A stretch of 64,000 nt of DNA from Neckera pumila (Eukaryota; Streptophyta; Bryopsida; Hypnales; Neckeraceae), in assembly GCA_963969595.1 (NCBI GenBank), contig OZ018411.1, forward strand, positions 8,496,501 through 8,560,500, written 5' to 3'. A program made the position numbers and the translations under genes. The notes under the pieces are model-generated. The model had not been told where the DNA came from and did not search any database. It was given only the letters and a program-made list of their open reading frames with translations. This document shows positions 46,861-58,845 of the stretch, piece after piece; position 1 is the stretch's first letter, and each line of letters opens with the position of its first letter.

Positions 46861-47985
46861 TGCAAATTCTAAGCACACAATGCCATTCTTGGAGCAGGTG
46901 AAGTGGCACTATGAAGTAATGAAACTTATAGTGAAAATTCAAAGATGATTGAAGAAAAGCTTTAGATGTTGGCAACTTCAGCAATGGACACGTCTATGAA
47001 GATTAAGTGGCAAGAGAGGTGGAGTGTATGATCTAGGCATGTCTATTAACTATCTTTTAGATGGTATGGATTCTTTATCCATTGTTTTTGATTATGTGGA
47101 CAATGCACATATTGTCGTGGAATCCTGCATTCTTTTATAAATCATGAACCTTGAATTGCACTTCACCATTGAAATTTATAAAATTCTTCAAAGCGGAGTT
47201 TAATTTGGAATTCTATAAAACTACTACCATTGGATTCATTATACACTCTATTTTTTAGAAATCATTTTTATTTTCAGAAAAATTAAATTTGAATAAAGAT
47301 AGTTAAAAAAGGAGCATTGACAAATAAATGGTTGTTTTGATCATTTGGGCTTAATACATTTATTTGATGAATAATATATGACTACTATGTTTATTTTAAA
47401 TATTTTATGTCCATGATATTTAAATATAAAATACAAAACATAGTTTAGTATGAAAAATATATAATAGGTAGACCATTTTCGTCCTTTACTTTTGTATCAA
47501 GGCCATTGATTAAGACTACATTTATCACTTAATCATTGTTCATGATCTAGTGCTTAAAGTATTTAGAGCCTTGCTTGTTGCCACTTGCTAGATTATATTT
47601 AGCTTCTACGGCCCACGTTTGTTGCTCGCTCTATTTTAGACCTTATAAATGTCACCCCTACAATGGTGTTATGATGTATTGCAATTTTACATTTATGTGC
47701 TTTGTAGTTTGTAGTGAGACATCCTAAACGATGACATTTATTTTCATCATGTGCTTACAAACATTATCTATTTATAATATTTCTTAATTTTTGGAAATAT
47801 ATTGGTTTAATTTTTTGGTACAAAATTGCATAGTGGCATATTCATTTGTTGTTCATTTGTACCAAAGATCCTTACATCAAATTCCATGGTCATAGGTCCT
47901 TGACAAATTTACAAATCCTAAATGGAATAAAAAAATGGAGGCTCATAGGCTCATAGGCTCACAAGCTCACATGCTAGCATCCCCA

Positions 47986-48432
47986 GTTCATGACTCCTCA
48001 CAATGACTTCTTCAAGTAATGGTTGTCATGCCTTAATTGCCTTTTAATTTAGGTGTTGATATCTAAAGAGATGCCCTAGGAATTCAATTGAGGTCGTAGA
48101 GATCATATAATCTACAATCATTTAAAAATAAATAAATATCATGAGATTTGTTCATCATGATGATGAAGATCTCACTAGTAAAAACATGGGCCTTATAAAC
48201 TAGGATAATGACATATAAGAAGACCCACATGACAAATTTGATTACTGGAGGTCTTCTTTTACTTATTTTTCTAGTCTTTTTGTCCCTTGTTTCTACCAAT
48301 TGTTCAAAAACTCCGACCAATTTTCACAAGCTTTTGCTAGTGTAATTGTAGAGTCCATTCATTTTTAGATCCACACCTAGGTCCTCAAGACAATTGAAGT
48401 ACTAACATTATAGTACGAGTATAACTAATCCT
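47986..48432. other. Intergenic, no gene recognised
   Basis: Apart from the MULE target duplication at its left edge, nothing is recognised. Confidence 0.45.
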
Positions 48433-49772
48433 TAAACAACGAGCTAATTCCTTGGGTTTGATTTTTGAGAGAACCACTAACATAAAGTCTTTACTTTAGT
48501 TTTTGGAATGTTTCAACCTATTGTACCTACTTCAGTAGGGAATATAGCTTGCCAAGCCCCGCATGTTAGCTGCAAAATGAAAGCATTATTCACTACTCAC
48601 TTTTACATGCCCTGACCATCCAAACTTTGGGCAAGCTACAAGACTGATGCCCCGCCTCAATAAGACTTTTTACTTTCCTTTGGAATGACCTCTGAGGCTT
48701 AAAAAAACAATGATTCAAATTGTCATTTATAGTTGATCCAACGGAAATGACTTCCTGCAATCATTTTCTTGCAGCCGATTTCTCTCATTTTCTCTAAGGC
48801 ATGACGTTTAATTTAAAACTTAATTTCATTTAAAATTGTCCAACATATACGAAAAAAATAAGTAGATAATAGTAAAGAATGATTCAAAATACTAAATTGT
48901 CAAGAATTTAATTATAAATTTGAAAAATGCCAATTTCCAATGGTTGCAATGTTGTAATAAATAATCTACATCCTATGATTTTATTTTTTTCAAAAGTGAG
49001 TAAGATAAAGGACTTCAAAGTTTATTTTAGAGTAGAAAATCCATAACTGCCCGCAAACAAAAAATCCTCATAACTTTTGACTCATTGATCAAAATGGGAT
49101 GATTAAAAGCTTTCTACGTATGTATAACTTTAGAAAACCAATTTCAATATTTTATTTTTGAAAAAAGTGATTTTTTTCTGATCTGCCCAAGCTGCCCAGT
49201 TACAAAAAAAAGTAACATATTAGGCCATAACTTTTGACTCACATTTCCAAATGTCATGAAATTTAATGCATATGAAAGATATTCCTTGCACCTACCTTCT
49301 ATAAAATTCAGTTAAAAATATGGAAATCTCTAGTCATACAAACCTGCCCAAAATTTCTATATAACCAAAAATCGCATGCTAGTCCTTTAGGGGTTAATCA
49401 ATAAGCTAAGCCTTCAGGTTTGATTCCTGAGAGAACCATTGACAAAAAAGTTTTACATTTATTTTTTTGGAATGTTTCAACCTATTGTACCCACTTCAAT
49501 AGGAAACATGACTTGCCCAACCCCGCATGTTGGCTGCAAAATCAAAACACTATTCACTACTCACTTTTGCATGCCCTAACCACCCAAACTTTGGGTAAGG
49601 CAACAAGACTGATGCCCCTGCTTCAAGAAAATTCTTTTATTTCCCTTTGGAATGCCCCGTAAGGCTAAAAAAACAATGATTCAAATTGTTAGTCATAGTT
49701 GATCTGACGGAAATGACCTCCTGCAGTCATTTTCTCGCAATTTTCTCTGAGCATGACGTTTACAAATGTGGA
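48433..49772 (+). repeat. 380-bp direct repeats flanking a truncated TTAA element
   Basis: Copy A (48433-48812) and copy B (49394-49772) share GGTTTGATT, GGAATGTTTCAACCTATTGT, ATGTT(A/G)GCTGCAAAAT, ATTCACTACTCACTTTT, ACAATGATTCAAATTGT and GGCATGACGTTTA/AGCATGACGTTTA. Between them lies a TTAA-family remnant. Both copies begin at a TTAA. This could be a tandem duplication later invaded, or a small element with terminal direct repeats. Confidence 0.85.
48815..49397 (+). mobile_element. TTAA-family element, 5'-truncated, subfamily of copy 1
   Basis: It matches copy 1 from about 3335 to 3920: GAATGATTCAAAATACTAAA, ACATCCTA(G/T)GATTTTATTTT, CATAACTGCCCGCAAAC, GGCCATAACTTTTGACTC and CCTTTAGGGGTTAA at the right end. 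The left terminal repeat is missing. It shows that the copy 1 subfamily, which lacks the R-type palindrome, has more than one member. Confidence 0.85.
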
Positions 49773-51266
49773 CCGTGATGCTACTTATTAGAAGAGTTTC
49801 ACTCATACGTGATAACGTGTTTCTACTTCATTGCATTGTGTGGCAACTGCTTATTGGTCAATACTGATAACACATCATTCTAGTATGTATTTACATTACC
49901 TCGCTTGCGTTCTGATGAAGGGTGATTTTTGCATTTCAACCACTCGATGCGACTAGACAATTTCGCATAAGTCAAGACGTTGTTCTCAGTATGATGGATA
50001 GTAAAAGGCAGCTGAGAATGAGATCACTAGATCAGCAAGCTACCTGTTACATCAATCATGAAGTTAATCTTGTTACGCTTGTAAAGTTTCAAGACGTCAA
50101 ATTTTGGCCAAGAAAGAAATTCACTCAACTGAAGGCGGCCGGGGCAAACCGACCTCCTCGTTCGGCCCTCAGGAAAACCCTGAATTTTTTTATTTGCCAC
50201 TCCATGATAAAATTTACAAATTCAAATATCATGTTTACAATCCAAAGCCCCAAATTATCTAAGAGAGGGGAAGAACATAGATTTAACACAACGCAAAATA
50301 TGGGGCTTTTTTTCTTACATTCACCCCCGGAATGGCTTGGGCGGGCCAAGCAAAGGGGGCAATTAACCCTGGCCTTGAAGGCTGGGGTCACTTACTGACC
50401 AAGAGCACGGACAAATAATTTTCTCAATCATGGTCGTTGGACCGTGGTTAATTAAGAGCCATGAACAAAAGCCAAATTGTTCACTTGTTGATTGATCACT
50501 TCTAGTGGATTTGAACTAGGAAAGGGCCTAGAACAAACTTGAGTTAGTTTCCAATGTAAAGAAACAACTTATTTGAGTTTATTCGAAAGTTTCAAGCAAG
50601 GGCAAGTTGAGTTTAAAATACATTTGAGAACGTAAGAAAGCTAAAAGTGATTTTGAGACTAGAGAACATTCTTCATGTCTAGGCTTGAATTGTTCTTAAT
50701 ATTGGTATTTATTCCTTAGGAGAAAACAAAATAGATTTCAAAAAGAAAAATGCCAAAAACTGGACGTCTTAGCCCTTGTTCTTCAATCATAATGCAAAAA
50801 TTGCTTTGGCTAAGACATGGATTGTTGGTCACTTGTGTAAAGACCCCTTGAATTTTGTGGCTAAATTCACTCAATTCTTTTTCATTCCTACAATATGTGA
50901 TTTCAAAAAGTCAAAATGAGTGAAAGGTTTTGAGTTTTGCCTACACATGTGTAGAGTCCCCAACAATACAAGAAAATAGGGCCTAAAGAAGGCCCTTCAA
51001 TTCTGGACCAACAATGATGTCAATGCTACACCAAAATCCAGATAAATAAATAAAAAATGTATAGGTAGTCCTAGCTGGTCAAAATTTGGCCAATTGGGAT
51101 TGCAATTATTAAACTATTAAACTTTTTCAATTTTTTTTCAACATATGACATTATTGTTGTTTCAGTTTTACGGCCCTCCTCATGTTCTACTTTTCTTGTA
51201 ATGTTCTTCTTCTCATTGTTAATTGCTCCAATTGGCACTGAGTCTGTAACAATGACCAATCCCTAA
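49773..51266. other. Intergenic, no gene recognised
   Basis: A 158-codon plus-strand open frame (49922-50398), more GC-rich than its surroundings near 50130-50400, shows no recognisable motif. The rest is featureless. Confidence 0.4.
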
Positions 51267-52108
51267 TAAAGTGAAAACACCCAAAAATATCAAAAGAAGC
51301 AATTTAGCATAGTTGCAGGCACCATTCTAAAAATGGTTTTTTCAGTAATAACAATTGAAAATCATGAAATTTTAAAGAAATTATAATTTTTGAAGGAAGC
51401 ATGTAATTATTATGAACTTTTAGAGTGGAAGCTTTCTAGACCACTAAAACCATCACATAGTTTGGTCATAAACAGAATTTTGATAATCAATAGTTCACCA
51501 ATTACAACAAAATATAGAGATCTTTTAACCTCTAAAGTTCTACTCAATCTATGGGAGAAAAACGAACATTGGTGGAACTGTATAACCTCAAAAAGAGTTA
51601 AAAATAATTAATTCAATAATTTTTTTTTCATAGATGACATTTTTGTGTGTTGTAAATGGAAAGCTTTTATTCATTCTATTTGTACTAGTGATGTGAAAGT
51701 TATGCTGGAGCTTCTTATTTTGCAAGCAATCAAATAAACTTTTAGAAAATATAATGTATTGGATCCGTTTATGAACTCCATTTATAAATTAAAAAAAATA
51801 AAAAATTCAATATAGTTAAGTATGCTTGCTAGAACAATCTCACTATTGAGATAAGTGTGTTTTAGTTCCATCTTAGAGCCATTAACAATTTAATTTATCC
51901 TTCAATTTTGTAGTAATTTCTTAAAGAATGAAAATCAAGTTTGTTTTTTTCTAATTTTTTTCAAATAATGTGAAATAATGTCAAATTAGAATTCTGCTAG
52001 ATAATTTCTTTTAAATCAAAATATTTTGTGCAATAACTTCAAGTTAAAGAAGATTCAAAGTCACATAATGTAGTTATAAAACATGCACAAAAATCCAATT
52101 TCTTCACT

Positions 52109-53037
52109 TTAACTCTTAAAGAACCATTGTCCTTTCGGGAGACAAATGGAAATTTCAAGCAAGTACTTACGGGCTGAAATTTTGTCCTGATTTTTTGAAT
52201 TTTCTAAAAAGATAGAAAAATTGATTAGCTTTGTAGAAATATAATTTTTTATTCAATTGGTGCCCCCAAACAAAAGTTATGCTCCAAATAGCTCGGAGTT
52301 TTGAAAGGGAGGAGGGAGAGAGAAGGAAGGACAAAAAAAATTAGGAAAATTAGAATTTTCTTTTTTGAATTTTTTTCCACAGATTATATTTTTTGTCTAC
52401 CTAAAAAGCTTTGATTTGATCCATTTGAATTTGGTATGAGAGAATTATGGACAATCTTGTTCTTTTGAGCAATTAGACGGCATCTTCTTCAAAAAATAAC
52501 TTGTAAGATTCCTTTCTGAATGCAATTTTTACAATTTTTCAGAAAAAGTTCCACATGGTTGAGTTTGCTTGCTAGAACAATTTTGCCATTGGAATTAGCA
52601 CATTTTAATTCCATTTTAGAGATATAAATAGTTTAGATTCTCCTTCTATCATGTACCTACTTCGATTTAACGATTTTTTGAAGTATGAAATTTAAGTTTT
52701 TGTGAGTTTTTTTCCCTAGACTCTCAATTCAATTCTCCACCATAAAGATTTAAAATTCAAAACTTTGTAGTGCAAGAATTTTTAAGTTATGAAGGTTCAA
52801 AGTCAAATAATCTAATCCCGCAATGTGCACTTATTTTTTCCACTTTGTAGATATCTTACAATCTGTGTGGTCAAAAATTCTGAAATTTTTTCGATACATC
52901 TTCATACCAGTTAGGTATAATATCTTGTGGTTAGATGTGCAAAAAAACAGTTTTTAGATTTTCTTACTCTTTGCTATAGAAATGACAATTTTGAATGTTT
53001 TTGGGCAAAAAAAAGGCCTTGGTCCTTTAGGGATTAA
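52109..53037 (-). mobile_element. TTAA-flanked element, copy 6
   Basis: The left end is TTAACTCTTAAAGAACC (R-type, palindrome at 52127-52145); the right end is GGTCCTTTAGGGATTAA (L-type, preceded by GAATGTTTTTGGGC). It is non-coding and in the same orientation as copy 4, with which it shares a long stretch of internal sequence. Confidence 0.88.
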
Positions 53038-53229
53038 ATGCCTATGTCTTGCAATCTATATTGTGAAAGTTTCTAAAATTTCTCCTACATATTCATATAC
53101 TAATTTAGTTCAAAATCCTAGAATTACATATTCAAAAATACCAACTTGTAAAGTTTTTGCTCTTTGCAATATAAATTGTAGCTTTCTGTATTTTTTATGA
53201 AATAAAGTTCTTAGGAGTTTAGGGATTAA
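53034..53229 (-). mobile_element. TTAA-family end fragment
   Basis: It repeats the last 190 or so bases of copy 6 (CTTGCAATCT, TTTGCTCTTTGCAATA) and ends GAGTTTAGGGATTAA. It shares its TTAA borders with the elements on both sides, as if formed by insertion at, or recombination through, the same target. Confidence 0.65.
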
Positions 53230-53901
53230 CAACTAAAGTCTGAAAAGTTTCCTAGGAGACTTTTTCAAGGTTCGGGCAAGTACCTATAATCACAATTTCT
53301 GGCAAGATTTTTTGAAGCATTTTTCAAGATATAAAAATTGATTAGTTTCATGGGAATATAATTCTTATTTCAATCAATGTTTAGGAGAAAAAATTATACC
53401 ACAATAAGCTCCAAATAGGCAAAGACAAACTACAAAGAAAAATATAAAATAATTTTTTTTATAATTTATTTCTTTGAGATTATATGTTTGTCTATTAGAA
53501 AAAATTCGATTCATTCCATTTGGATAAGTGATGTGAAATTTATGAAGCTTCTTGTTTTTGCGGGCAATCTTAGCAAATTTTTGAGAAAATAATATATTGG
53601 ATCTATTTATGAACTCATTTTCTTTTCAAATTGCACATTGTTTAGTTTGCTTTCTAGAATAATCTCACTATTGGGATTGGTGTGTTTCAATTCCATCTTA
53701 GATGCTATCAACAATTTAGATTTTCCTTCTATCTCATACTTATTTCGACCTATGAAATGAAAATCATGACATTTTCTTTTGAACTTTCTCTAGAATCCTC
53801 AACAAAATACTTTCACACTAAAAGAATTTAATATACAATTTGGAGTACAAATTTTTGAAGTTAAAAGGATTCAAAAATGGCCTTGAGACTTTCAGGATTA
53901 A
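53226..53901 (-). mobile_element. TTAA-flanked element, copy 7
   Basis: TTAACAACTAAAGTCTG on the left and ACTTTCAGGATTAA on the right; more diverged than the other copies. The R-type phrase CGGGCAAGTACCTATAAT follows the left end, as in copies 4 and 6. Confidence 0.7.
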
Positions 53902-53982
53902 TTGCACTTTTGGAAATACTTTCAATAAAACTTTCCTTCTCAAAAACAGGTACAATGATGTTTTTGGGTGTTTTCACCTTAA

Positions 53983-54861
53983 GCCAATTTTAATCAAAAA
54001 TCTGCAATTGGTAGGTCCGCACATGGCTGTCAGAGTTAGAGTACTACCCTTCAAGTGACGCGAGGACAATTGGGGGGAGCAATGCAAAAGCGGTAACTTT
54101 TTCAACTCCGGAAGTTGCAACGCTAGTGGGCTCCCAATTTGGGGGGAAGCAAAAGGGAGTCCCATAGCAAAGATTATCAATGTTTTGTCAATCTACTCTA
54201 GAAAACCATTTCCTTTCCAAACAAATTCCAAAGACAAAAGATTGTCCTTTTCTTCCAAATAGAAAGATGCTTTTATGACATCCATCCAGCATTAAATGTC
54301 TTTGGTGTCCTTTATGGGTTAAATTCACCCCACAAGCATGAATCAAATCTTAAATGGGTCCACACCGATATGGAAAATATCTTTAAACAGCTAAAATTCC
54401 TGCAGAGATGATTACAAAGGGAATGAGGCCCTCACTGCTCAAACCTAAAACCCTGAGGCCAAGCAAAACCTCCCGGGCAGCCCAAAAAAGAAAAAAGAAT
54501 AATGTGGCCAAGCCACAAGCACGCATCCTGATCATCCCTAGTGCAAGGCATCTAGAGTTACAAGACACATAAGCAAATCAGTAAATGCCAAGTGTCAGTG
54601 CAGCCATGCAATGATACCGACGTGTCGTAATCCGAACTGGCCTCTTATCTCTTTTCGGCCTAGTTGGACATGCAACCGTCATCTCACTTCAGCCCAGCTG
54701 GACACCCACGTCGCCGGCGAAGAAATGGATGACTTTCGTCAGAGACTTCCTTTCTTCCGTCGTGGTTGACGTAGATTCATCCTCAATCCACCCACTGAAG
54801 TATCCGGGTTCCATGGCAGGTAACGTGGCGGCTCCTGAGCCGCTGTCTCGGATCGGCTGTG
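53983..54861. other. Intergenic, GC-richer from 54590
   Basis: A short plus-strand start at 54726 (MDDFRQRLPFFRRG) runs into a stop at once. No gene is recognised. Confidence 0.4.
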
Positions 54862-55007
54862 GATGAACGTGGGGATGAAGTCTTCTGGATGGTGAACTGA
54901 AACGGCGTCTCCGGAAGGATGAACTTGGGGATGAAGTCTTCTGGATGGTGAACTGAAACGGCGTCTCCGGAAGGATGAACTTGGGGATGAAGTCTTCCTG
55001 GACGATG
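54862..55007 (+). repeat. 56-bp minisatellite, 2.6 copies
   Basis: GATGAAC(G/T)TGGGGATGAAG followed by TCTTCTGGATGGTGAACTGA and AACGGCGTCTCCGGAAG starts at 54862, 54918 and 54974. Copies 1 and 2 are almost identical. The unit is not a multiple of three, so it is not a protein repeat. Confidence 0.95.
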
Positions 55008-55584
55008 GCGGGTCTGTCAAGATGCCTCTTTCTTGCCTTTTGGCGGCCGGATGAAAATGATTAATGAGACATGGAGTGTCTGCCTGCTTGACAATTTAAT
55101 TCAAAAACATATTGATTATTATTCAATTTCAATTTTATTTGAAGAAAATCACAAAAATGAAAATGCACTCCACGCGTTTCAAGAAAAAAACAGATAAAAA
55201 TAAAAATGCGCTGCTGTACGTTGGGATATAAACTTAATATTTTTTTTTAAATTGATAAGTTAGTTCAAATCAGTGGATTTGGTCCCTTGATTCTGTGCAT
55301 ATGAACCTGAAATTCGGGATTTGTGAATTAATGTTTGAACAGGTGGGGCATTCTTATGGGGCTTGGACTTCCTTAAATCCTTGCCACTATTTGTTTAAAC
55401 ATAAGTTAACACTGAAGATGGCGGCGCCCTCACTTGGATAAAGGATGCGGAACATACTGTAGCTTCCGTTATCGTCCAACGTGAATGATTTATTTTTAGG
55501 GTTTCGTCCAACAGGGATCTACTACGGTAGGGTCTTCACGTCTTCTTCACTTCACGCCAAAATTTCTGCAAAATTTGCTGCTGC
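55008..55584. other. Intergenic, no gene recognised
   Basis: Nothing is recognised beyond AT-rich stretches at 55070-55260. Confidence 0.45.
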
Positions 55585-55865
55585 ATAAGGTGGGTACCCT
55601 GATCCGCCACCTTTTGCTACTGTCCCTAGTTACTATTACTAGACTGCCAAAATTTTGAATTCTTTTGTTGGCAAGTGAAAGGAGGTTCTAACGCATCAAA
55701 GAATGTGACATTTGGATACCGTATGTGGAAGTTACGAAGGGTCAAAGTTTTCTTGGGTAGAGGTTCTAAAATTGTTTCTTCCACATGTACATATTGATTT
55801 TGAAGATGTACCTAGAGTGATGATGACGGTTTTAGATCAATGGCACATTTTTGGATGCTTACCTT
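55585..55865 (+). repeat. Dispersed repeat family C, copy 2
   Basis: It has the same ordered blocks as the copy at 29098: GCCACCTTTTGCTACTG, TTGGCAAGTGAAAGGAGGTT, GGGTCAAAGTTTTCTT and TACATATTGATTTTGAAGAT. Confidence 0.8.
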
Positions 55866-58845
55866 ATTCTCTATAAAACTAACAGTAAGTTTATTGACAA
55901 AATAATGCAACAGAGTTGCGAGGTTCAAGAGAATTTTAAAGTAGAGACACCTACTTTGAATGCTAAACCTTAAACCAATTTGGGGAACACGTAAGATAGG
56001 AGGTCCGTAAAGCGCTTTGGATCTAAAAGTTTCTTCTAATGTAGACGTACATTTTGCTTTTTCATTGCCCTGCAATGTATGAAGGTTGTACACTTCAAAA
56101 GGTGGATACTTTTATTAAGCATTGTGTTTCAACGTTAAAATTTCACAACCAATTCTACAAAGTTCCAAAAAATATGATACGACTTGAATTAGATGTCCAT
56201 TCCATTTGTCTTTTAAGGGTAATAGACTGAAAAATATTTCAAAAAATCTAACTTCCCCAAATCAATTATCAGCTCTTAAGTAGGTGCTTTGTGGACCTCC
56301 TACTTTACATTTAGATTTTCCAAAATGTATAGCCTACATTGAAGAATGAAGAAGATTTTGAGGTGCGAAATGGAAGCTCATTTTGATATTTGATATCTTT
56401 TTCTTAATGCCCTTAAAAGTCATTGGTCTTTACAATCATTTTTAATTGAATTTGCCAACTACCTTCAACAAAATGCATCACTAAAAGCATTTATTAGCTA
56501 TGCCTACATGGAATATCTAGTAGAACTATTCATAATAGTTTCTTCATTCACAGTGGTTTCAATAGACTAGAGTTATTATTATTATTCTTATTGGCCTATA
56601 TGCAACAAAAATTCAATTTTGGCCTTAGGTATCTAGAGGCACATTGTCTATCTTGCATAAAAGTAATAGATTTTGACTTAGAAGACTTTGAAATCATGTT
56701 TTGTAAGTTTTGAATAATGCCAAAAGAAGGAGAGCTCAATTTCAAAGGCTTCTAAGTCAAAATCTTGTGCTCGTGTGCATTTCAACTTCTGAAGTTATGT
56801 TTACAAGTTTGTTGAGAGTATGTATAAAAATTTTCAGCCCAATTAGACCTATCTGTCATAATTGTCCAAAATTGCTCGTAACTCCAAAAAAGACATTCTT
56901 TTGATTCGTAACTATAACTTGGATTGGTTTAAAAATTTCCAAAAATCAAGTTAATAGTGAAATACACCTTTGATAAAAAAAAATTCACAAGAATCCAACA
57001 AATATTGCACAAAGGAGGGCCTATCCCATGAAAAATGGCTTGAAATCATGCCTCATGGCTTTGAGGGTTAACCTTTTACAACTTTTGTTAAATCTTTAAA
57101 AATATAGTTTAACTTCTAAATCCTTCACTATGTATGTTTTATATTGCCACAACAACAACAAAATCATGAGATAAAATGACATGTTTTATCTGTCATAAAA
57201 TTTTCAATTTCTTTTGTAAAATTTTAAATTCACCAAAATTTCTTTGAGAGAAAATGAAGAGAATAAATACTAATTACAATCAGTACTTCAAAGTTAAGAT
57301 TATGAAAATCTTACCGTATGACATGTGTATATAAAAATTTGAATATTATGGTATGAATCACAATTTCAAGTCATTTTATATTATAAATTTTCATCTTCAA
57401 ACAACTATTAAACATTCCCTTTAAAGAAGTATTTACACTTCATTGTATTAGTTTCCCGATTATTTTTTTCTCAAATTCAAGCAACAAAAGTCATTTTGAA
57501 TGTCAAAATCAAGCTTTAAGGAAAAAAAAAATCAAAAGTACTAAAATAGATACAAAGTTCTACTACTTTTTGATATGATACCATGTAAGATCATGATATA
57601 ATTAATATGCATTTAATATAAGATAATGATGTAAATATATCATAAACAAATTTATACACAAAAAATTGGATGCAAATCATATGTTACTAATACAATATAG
57701 AGTTGTATGACTTTTTGCCACTTCTTGGTTCTTTTAATTGTATGTTTGCTGTTGAATATAAATATTAAGTAGATGCATCTTCACAGTGCCTTCAAAAAAG
57801 ATTTCTAAACCATTCAATGAAGAATCTTCTACTCTACATCTATATTAAGTGAATTATAAAATTGAAGACTAACTATAGTGTCAAATTAAGACCATATTGA
57901 TAACGGACATCCTTGTACAAATAGTTTAATTGAACATACTGGTTGAATTCAAAACACTCACTTTAATTGTGACTAGACCCAAGTGAATTGAGATTTCTAC
58001 AAGCCTTGGTTGAATTTGAAGCTCAATTGAATGAGAGAATGAACTTTACCAGGCCTTAAGACATCATTTCATTATAGGATGTATGTGATTCTCAAATGTA
58101 TCTTTCAAATTCAACTTGTATTAGCTCCTCTAAGTAATGCATAGGACCTATTTAAATTACAACTTAGCCAAATCATGCTACAACTTTGTTTGAATTTCAA
58201 TTCCATCACTTATATAGGGTTTGGTTACACATTTGCAATAAATACATGGGCCCAAATAGAGGCCCTGTTTTTTCAACCCAACTGCATATATGGGAAGGAT
58301 AAATTGTTCATAAACCCTACATGATAGAATTGGAGGCAATTATTTATCAATTCTTCTACTTCACATTAATTGTCATCTATGCTTATGAGTTTGTGTGGAT
58401 GTGGTATCTAAATGCATGCTAAAGGATGTTTCATTTTTATTCTTTTCTACCTTGTGTCTCCAAAAAGATACAAATTCCCCTTGAATCCCTAGCTTGTCTT
58501 ATTACCACATTGGTCTTAATAGCAATGAATGTTTGCAGTCTAATTAATGTTGCAAAGACTATGAGTGCAAAAGAAAAATAGAAATATAAGGTGAATGCAT
58601 CTAAAACAATTCGAAAAACATTTAAGCATGTTTTTTCTAATAGATTATAGATTTTTGTTGGAGCTTGTAGGGAGTTATAATAGAATTCTAAATTCCTTTA
58701 GCATTTATTATTTGAACATTTTACCAATAAGCAATGCTTTTTTCTGAAATGGTGAAAATCGGGGTATCGATAATCAACTTTAGGCTCTCATCCTTAGAAC
58801 ATGTATATTTCAAACAAGAAATTAAACAATTTTGTTTCAAAACTA
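55866..58845. other. AT-rich intergenic DNA
   Basis: A diverged single unit of the 175-bp tandem repeat (see 26827) lies near 56140-56280 (TCCAAAAAATATGATACGAC). Otherwise no gene or element border is recognised in 3 kb. Confidence 0.4.

Larger units (their letters stand above)
41411..47985. mobile_element. 6.6-kb MULE-like DNA transposon
   Basis: A perfect 9-bp direct repeat GTTCATGAC lies at 41402-41410 and 47986-47994. Just inside, GCTAGCATGTGAGC (41418-41431) faces GCTCACATGCTAGC (47965-47978); both sit seven bases from the border and are followed by further TGAGCC repeats. A 9-bp target duplication is typical of Mutator-like elements, and the minus-strand transposase remnant agrees. The outer seven bases of the two ends do not match well, so a hAT element with 8-bp duplication is the alternative. 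The element also contains a tandem array and a nested TTAA element. Confidence 0.75.
51267..53982. mobile_element. Composite element bordered by GTGAAAACACCC repeats
   Basis: AGTGAAAACACCCAAAAATA near 51270 faces GATGTTTTTGGGTGTTTTCA then CCTTAA at 53958-53982. The same end motif, TTAAGGTGAAAACACCC, appears once more at 36608. Inside lie three further TTAA-family ends and bodies in series, so the region is a nest. Repeated internal words such as GAACAATCTCACTATTG- and CCATCTTAGA-type sequences occur near 51830 and 53660, and in copy 6. Confidence 0.65.

Noticed and set aside
49922..50398. 158-codon plus-strand ORF
   Set aside because: Composition changes midway, no motif or homologue recognised, no splice or start context.
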